Assembly: GCA_024399065.1 (NCBI GenBank)
Contig: JAKSIB010000002.1
Coordinates: 1 to 64,000, forward strand
Length of the DNA stretch: 64,000 nt
Origin: Fibrobacter sp.
GTDB lineage: Bacteria > Fibrobacterota > Fibrobacteria > Fibrobacterales > Fibrobacteraceae
Reading direction: 5' to 3'
The number at the start of each line of letters is the position of its first letter. The first letter of the stretch is position 1. A program made the position numbers and the translations under genes. The notes under the pieces were generated by a model. That model worked only from the letters and a program-made list of their open reading frames with translations. It had not been told where the DNA came from and searched no databases. This document shows, one piece after another, positions 60,356 through 64,000 of the stretch.

Positions 60356-61159
60356 TTATCGCTTAATGGTAGGAACACTAGCCAAAAGTTTCTGGGTGTA
60401 TTCATGCTGCGGATTCACAAGAACCTTGTCCGCCTCGCCACGTTCCACCACCTTGCCAAAGTACATCACCAGCACGTCGTCGCTCAAGGCGCGAACCACC
60501 TGCATGTCGTGGCTAATGAACAGCAGGCTAATTCCAAGTTCATTGCGCAAGTCGTCCAGCAAATGCAAAATTTGAGCCTGCACAGAAACGTCCAGGGCGC
60601 TGGTCACTTCGTCGCACAAAAGAACCTTGGGCTCCACCATAAGGCTTCGTGCAATACACAGGCGCTGGCGCTGTCCGCCGGAAAATTCGTGGGGGAATTT
60701 ATCAAGGGCTCCCGCGGGAATAGAAACGCGGTCCAGCAGCTTCTGCGCCCTCGTTCTAGCGTCGTCAAAGGAAAAACCGCGGGCCACCACGGGCGCCGTC
60801 AAAATTTCAGCAACCGTCTGTCGAGGATTCAGGCTGCTGAAAGGGTCCTGGAAAATCATCTGGACCAAGTCGCGGACCCTACGAACCGCAGCCCCGTTCT
60901 TAAAGTTCACGTTTTCGCCAAGCAACTTGTAGGAGCCGAAATCCGCCTGAACAAGCCCCACCAGGGACTTCACCAGAGTGGACTTACCGCAACCGGACTC
61001 GCCTACGATAGAAAGGATCTTTCCCTGGGGAAGCGTAAAGGATACGTTATCAACAGCGGTAAAATAGTTCTTGACCTTGCCAAAAACACCCCCACGGATG
61101 GGAAACTTCACCGTTAGATTTTCCACCTCAAGGGCAGGAACTTGCGTATCCAAAATCAA
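60356..61159 (-). CDS. Orphan ABC transporter ATPase of the oligopeptide (DppF/OppF) type
   Basis: A 267-residue ATPase: Walker A GESGCGKSTLV, Q-loop IFQDPFSSLNPR, signature SGGQRQRL, Walker B VLLCDEVTSALD and switch His in FISHDM, ending NPQHEYTQKLLASVP, typical of peptide/nickel importers. No permease, binding protein or DppD partner is near. It abuts xseB with no spacer. The frame's first codon is TTG 61159, but an in-frame TTG at 61153 is better placed relative to the AAGGA inside the xseB end. Confidence 0.88.
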   Translation of the reverse strand: MILDTQVPALEVENLTVKFPIRGGVFGKVKNYFTAVDNVSFTLPQGKILSIVGESGCGKSTLVKSLVGLVQADFGSYKLLGENVNFKNGAAVRRVRDLVQMIFQDPFSSLNPRQTVAEILTAPVVARGFSFDDARTRAQKLLDRVSIPAGALDKFPHEFSGGQRQRLCIARSLMVEPKVLLCDEVTSALDVSVQAQILHLLDDLRNELGISLLFISHDMQVVRALSDDVLVMYFGKVVERGEADKVLVNPQHEYTQKLLASVPTIKR

Positions 61160-61372
61160 CTATCCTTCCACTTCACCATCCAGGCTAGCCAAGGCTTCCT
61201 GAACGTTCTTTTCGGTTTTCAGCAAAATCTGTCTGCAGGTACGAAGCAGTTCCGTAGCTTCCTGAACCTGGCCAGCAAGCTCATCAATCTCCATTTCGGA
61301 ATTGTCAATACGTTCCAAAATGTTTTCTAGACGCTCCATAGCGTTTTTATATTCAAAGTTTTCCTGACTCAT
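61160..61372 (-). CDS. xseB: Exodeoxyribonuclease VII small subunit
   Basis: A 70-residue, fully helical protein: FEYKNAMERLENILERIDNSEMEIDELAGQVQEATELLRTCRQIL-type sequence, matching the XseB pattern (F-E-x-A-L-x-x-LE-x-I-V...L-x-E-A-L-x-x-Y/F-E-x-G). The small subunit assembles on the XseA stalk. xseA is not in the window. Its stop codon directly touches the start of the ABC ATPase gene. Confidence 0.88.
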   Translation of the reverse strand: MSQENFEYKNAMERLENILERIDNSEMEIDELAGQVQEATELLRTCRQILLKTEKNVQEALASLDGEVEG

Positions 61373-61399
61373 GCCTTTGAATATAGTAGATTTACCACC

Positions 61400-62092
61400 G
61401 TGAGTTTTGGAAGAACAAGGATTTTTCGGCTTTTACGCCTAAGCATCGCCCTAACCCTGGGCGCCCTTTTCGCAGCATGCCTAGACATTCCTAGCAACCC
61501 AGACTCTACGGCCGTGGTCGAGACCGTAAAGGTCATGGTTTACCAGAACGACATCTACGACTCAACGTTCTACAAAATCAATCCTGCAGAATCAGCCTCC
61601 CTGGTAGCAAAAGTTTATCCTGCTTCCTTCGAAAACGAACTGGAATTCTACTGGTACTTCAACGACGAACTTGTAGATAGCGGTACCGTATACTCCATCC
61701 GTTTTCAGGATCTGAGCAACATTCCCAACATTCTTTTCGTCACCGACAAAGGTGGCAATTCCAGAACTGTCAGATTTACCACAATCCTTAATTCTGCTCC
61801 GATCATTGACAGCAAGACTATCCCCGCCGACGGAGACAGCATCGAAGCCACGGAGAACACCCCCGTTCTTTTCCAGTGGAACACCTTCGACTCCAACGAC
61901 GATAAGCTGACCCACATTTTGGAAATCGACAGCACAAGCTACAACGTTGGTCCTCTGACAAAAATATCCCAGTCCGGATTCGAACCTGGTGAGCACTCTT
62001 TCCGCGTTATTGCAACAGACTCCTTTGGCGATTCCGACACTCTGTCCTGGGTTCGCTTCACCATCACAAATTCACGGGAGGATTCCGAATGA
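61400..62092 (+). CDS. Lipoprotein with PKD/fibronectin-like domains, first of three
   Basis: A 230-residue lipoprotein starting at GTG 61400 (lipobox LFAAC, Cys27). Two beta-sandwich-like units: about 45-125 (YKINPAESASLVAKVYPASF, LEFYWYFNDELVDSG, FVTDKGGNSRTV) and about 130-225 (SIEATENTPVLFQWNTFD, HILEIDS, HSFRVIATDSFGDSD). It shares the order lipobox - YW-x2-D sandwich - FxW-x3-D sandwich with the next two genes, so the three look like tandem paralogues. It overlaps the next gene by four bases. Divergent from xseB. Confidence 0.65.
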   Translation: MSFGRTRIFRLLRLSIALTLGALFAACLDIPSNPDSTAVVETVKVMVYQNDIYDSTFYKINPAESASLVAKVYPASFENELEFYWYFNDELVDSGTVYSIRFQDLSNIPNILFVTDKGGNSRTVRFTTILNSAPIIDSKTIPADGDSIEATENTPVLFQWNTFDSNDDKLTHILEIDSTSYNVGPLTKISQSGFEPGEHSFRVIATDSFGDSDTLSWVRFTITNSREDSE

Positions 62093-63396
62093 CCCCAAAG
62101 CGTCATGCCTCCCTGATTTTTGCGGTGCTAGCCCTTTTCCTTGCAGCCCTTTGCAGCTGTACCGATGCCGACGACGTTATCTTTAACGGCGACGACACTG
62201 AATACATCAGCGTCCAGGCCTACATCACCCGCGTACTGGATTCCAGCGCCACCATGATGAAATCAGACACCATCACCCCTGGCGACTCCCTGATTTTCAT
62301 GACCAACGTGTACCCGTCAAAATCCATCAGGAGCAAGGACTACTATTGGACCATTGACGACAAGGCTTTCGCAGGAGAATACAATTTTAGAAGACCGGTG
62401 TACTCTCCGGGCCGACACCTGATAAAGTTCATCCTTGTGGACTTTTTCGGAGACACCCTTACCGACAGCATAAACCTCATTGTCGCATCCACTCCGAAGC
62501 TAGATGACCAAGCCTTCATTCCCGCCAAGGGCATCCAGAACATAGCCTCCACAGACATTGTGAATTTTGCGTGGAACGCCTCCGATCCTGACGGCATGTG
62601 GGATTTGTCCCATCATTTCATCCTGAAAGAAGCTGAAGGGTTTTACGAGAAGCCGAAGGTCCTTGTGGACACCATCCTGAAGGAAGCCTACTTCACCTAC
62701 CGCAAGGGATTCTCCCCATTGACCCATTATGAATGGTCCGTTTCCGTTGAAAACAATATCGGTCAAAAGTCTGAAGAAACAATCCACGGAACATTGAATA
62801 CCCAGGGCGTTCCAGGCGAAAACGCCATCTACGGATTCGTCACCCATACATCATCAAACAAGGCCTTGCCAATCCATTTGGAACTCAGGAACGACTTCGA
62901 CGAAGTTGTCTATAGAGCAGACGACTATAACATGGAGAAGGGTGCTTTTGTTGTGAAGCCCATTGCAGACGGCGACTACAAGATAACAGCATCTATCGAT
63001 GGATACACAGACTTCACCCCCGCCACACAAGAAATATCCATTCGGGGAAACCAGGTCTTGACCTTAAAAACCATGACCCTGCAAGACAACTACCCACCGC
63101 AAATACTGGCATTCAGCGGCAAGGATACCATTCCTTGCACAGCCCCCCTGAAGTTCGGCATATGGGATAAAGGCGGAGACATTTTGAGCAACCGCATCAA
63201 AATCGCTTACGAGTCCACAAGCATATCTAATTTCACTTTCAAGAATGACACGCTGACCGCCGTTATTCCCGAAATCAAGACAAACTGGACCACCAAAACT
63301 CTTTCCGTCACAGCCTACGACCAAAGCGGAAACAAAAAGCAAAAGACTCTTTATATAGCACCATGCACCACCCTTGCGGAGGCGTACAGTGAATAA
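62089..63396 (+). CDS. Lipoprotein with sandwich domains and a carboxypeptidase-regulatory-like domain
   Basis: A 435-residue lipoprotein (lipobox LCSC, Cys24). First sandwich about 40-130 (TPGDSLIFMTNVYPSKSI, DYYWTIDDKAFAGEY, LVDFFGDTLTD). The second, about 140-245, has VNFAWNASDPDG and TYRKGFSPLTHYEWSVSVEN. A carboxypeptidase-regulatory-like repeat lies at about 245-330 (IYGFVTHTSSNKALPIHLELRN, GDYKITASIDGYTDF), followed by a last beta-rich part. Second of the three coupled lipoprotein genes. Function unknown; glycan or surface binding is plausible. Confidence 0.65.
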   Translation: MTPKRHASLIFAVLALFLAALCSCTDADDVIFNGDDTEYISVQAYITRVLDSSATMMKSDTITPGDSLIFMTNVYPSKSIRSKDYYWTIDDKAFAGEYNFRRPVYSPGRHLIKFILVDFFGDTLTDSINLIVASTPKLDDQAFIPAKGIQNIASTDIVNFAWNASDPDGMWDLSHHFILKEAEGFYEKPKVLVDTILKEAYFTYRKGFSPLTHYEWSVSVENNIGQKSEETIHGTLNTQGVPGENAIYGFVTHTSSNKALPIHLELRNDFDEVVYRADDYNMEKGAFVVKPIADGDYKITASIDGYTDFTPATQEISIRGNQVLTLKTMTLQDNYPPQILAFSGKDTIPCTAPLKFGIWDKGGDILSNRIKIAYESTSISNFTFKNDTLTAVIPEIKTNWTTKTLSVTAYDQSGNKKQKTLYIAPCTTLAEAYSE

Positions 63397-64000
63397 GATT
63401 TTTGCATACGCGCTTTTCCTCGCCAGTTTGTTCATCTGCATGGCGCTTTGTTCCTGCGGCGATAACCACCTCGCCTCAGAGGGGCCGCAAATGTACCCGT
63501 ATATCATTGTCACTCCAGACAAGTACAACGGCGCATTGGACGGTTTCGTTGCAAGCGAAAAAATCTACGCAGCACAGAACCAGACTGTAAAGCTGTACGC
63601 TGCCGCGGCCATCGGAAACAGTCATTTCTACGGCGACGACATCTTCCCCTATTTTAAGAACGTGCTCTGGGAAGTTGACGGAGAATTAATTTCTGCATCC
63701 GTACTTAAATACTCCCTAAAAGACGCTGGCCGTAAGAAGATTCATTTGACCGTGGTGGACTTCTGGAATGACACAACCCATAGGGAACTCGAATTCTTTG
63801 TCAATGCCCCCAACAAGATCAGCATAGACTTCCCCTATGACGGCTACAACCAGGTAGACCCGGAAAATACCCAGTCCCTGCCTCTGCAATGGACCATGGA
63901 GGGAATCGACGAATGGGAAAACGCAACATGCACCGTTTTTGCCTGTAGTGACAAAGATTCCCTGTGGGACCACCCCATCGCCATCGTCGACTGCTTCGAC
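63389..64000 (+). CDS. Third lipoprotein of the trio, cut by the window end
   Basis: Begins at GTG 63389, eight bases inside the preceding gene, and is open to the last base (204 codons). Signal and lipobox: ALCSC, Cys23, almost the same as in the gene before. The sandwich pattern recurs: KNVLWEVDGELISASVLKYS, IHLTVVDFWNDTT, then PLQWTMEGIDEWENATCTVF, matching the FxW-x3-D unit of its neighbours. The remainder lies outside the window. Confidence 0.8.
   Translation, partial: MNKIFAYALFLASLFICMALCSCGDNHLASEGPQMYPYIIVTPDKYNGALDGFVASEKIYAAQNQTVKLYAAAAIGNSHFYGDDIFPYFKNVLWEVDGELISASVLKYSLKDAGRKKIHLTVVDFWNDTTHRELEFFVNAPNKISIDFPYDGYNQVDPENTQSLPLQWTMEGIDEWENATCTVFACSDKDSLWDHPIAIVDCFD

Overview
The window looks like chromosomal DNA of a Fibrobacter species (phylum Fibrobacterota). 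The signs are poly-serine linkers in secreted proteins, many species-restricted lipoproteins and outer-membrane barrels, a modular lipoprotein family-5 cellulase, anaerobic (class III) nucleotide reduction, and Gram-negative envelope genes (BamD, LptF/LptG, RND efflux). There is no rRNA operon, prophage, transposase or CRISPR array. This assignment is an inference from gene content, not a database result.

Layout. 1-4.5 kb: 3' part of a mitochondrial-like EF-G, a 600-base gap with a candidate small RNA on the minus strand, then mazG and dprA diverging from directly abutting start codons, and an FtsB-like protein. 4.7-11.2 kb (minus): RND pump, adaptor and two DUF5683-like envelope proteins. 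11.3-12.5 kb: rpsF-rpsR-rplI with a clear promoter. 12.5-18.7 kb: envelope proteins, trpS, rnd, an unusual membrane-anchored 5-formyl-THF cyclo-ligase-like protein and a SpoU-type rRNA methylase. 18.7-22.4 kb: the class III ribonucleotide reductase operon, in which the glycyl-radical tail of NrdD is a separate 52-residue gene, behind tandem NrdR boxes. 22.4-33.6 kb: SIMPL lipoprotein, sodium symporter, diguanylate cyclase, lptG/lptF, then bamD, a barrel protein with a 15-bp coding repeat and a PHP-domain protein, and a TPR membrane protein. 33.7 kb: tRNA-Thr(CGU). 33.8-43.7 kb: an XPB-type helicase, then a tight run aroE - aroK/aroB fusion - epimerase - lipocalin-like protein - eukaryotic-type hisA - glycosyltransferase, followed by mutY. 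43.7-51 kb: two barrel proteins with rsmB and fmt, lrgAB, and a tandem SagB/nitroreductase-like protein. 51-56.5 kb: GH5 cellulase and a 1109-residue metallopeptidase/propeller/barrel protein. 56.6-64 kb: two clusters of lipoproteins separated by an RlmD-type methylase, an orphan ABC ATPase and xseB; the last lipoprotein runs off the window.

Themes. Three proteins resemble eukaryotic or organellar versions more than the usual bacterial ones (EF-G, HisA, XPB). The strongest candidate for something little described is the split class III reductase with its regulatory region. The two multi-lipoprotein operons at the right-hand end look like undescribed cell-surface systems. Short intergenic repeats (32-bp palindromes and a GAGGTTC/GAGGCTC heptad) are scattered through the window.
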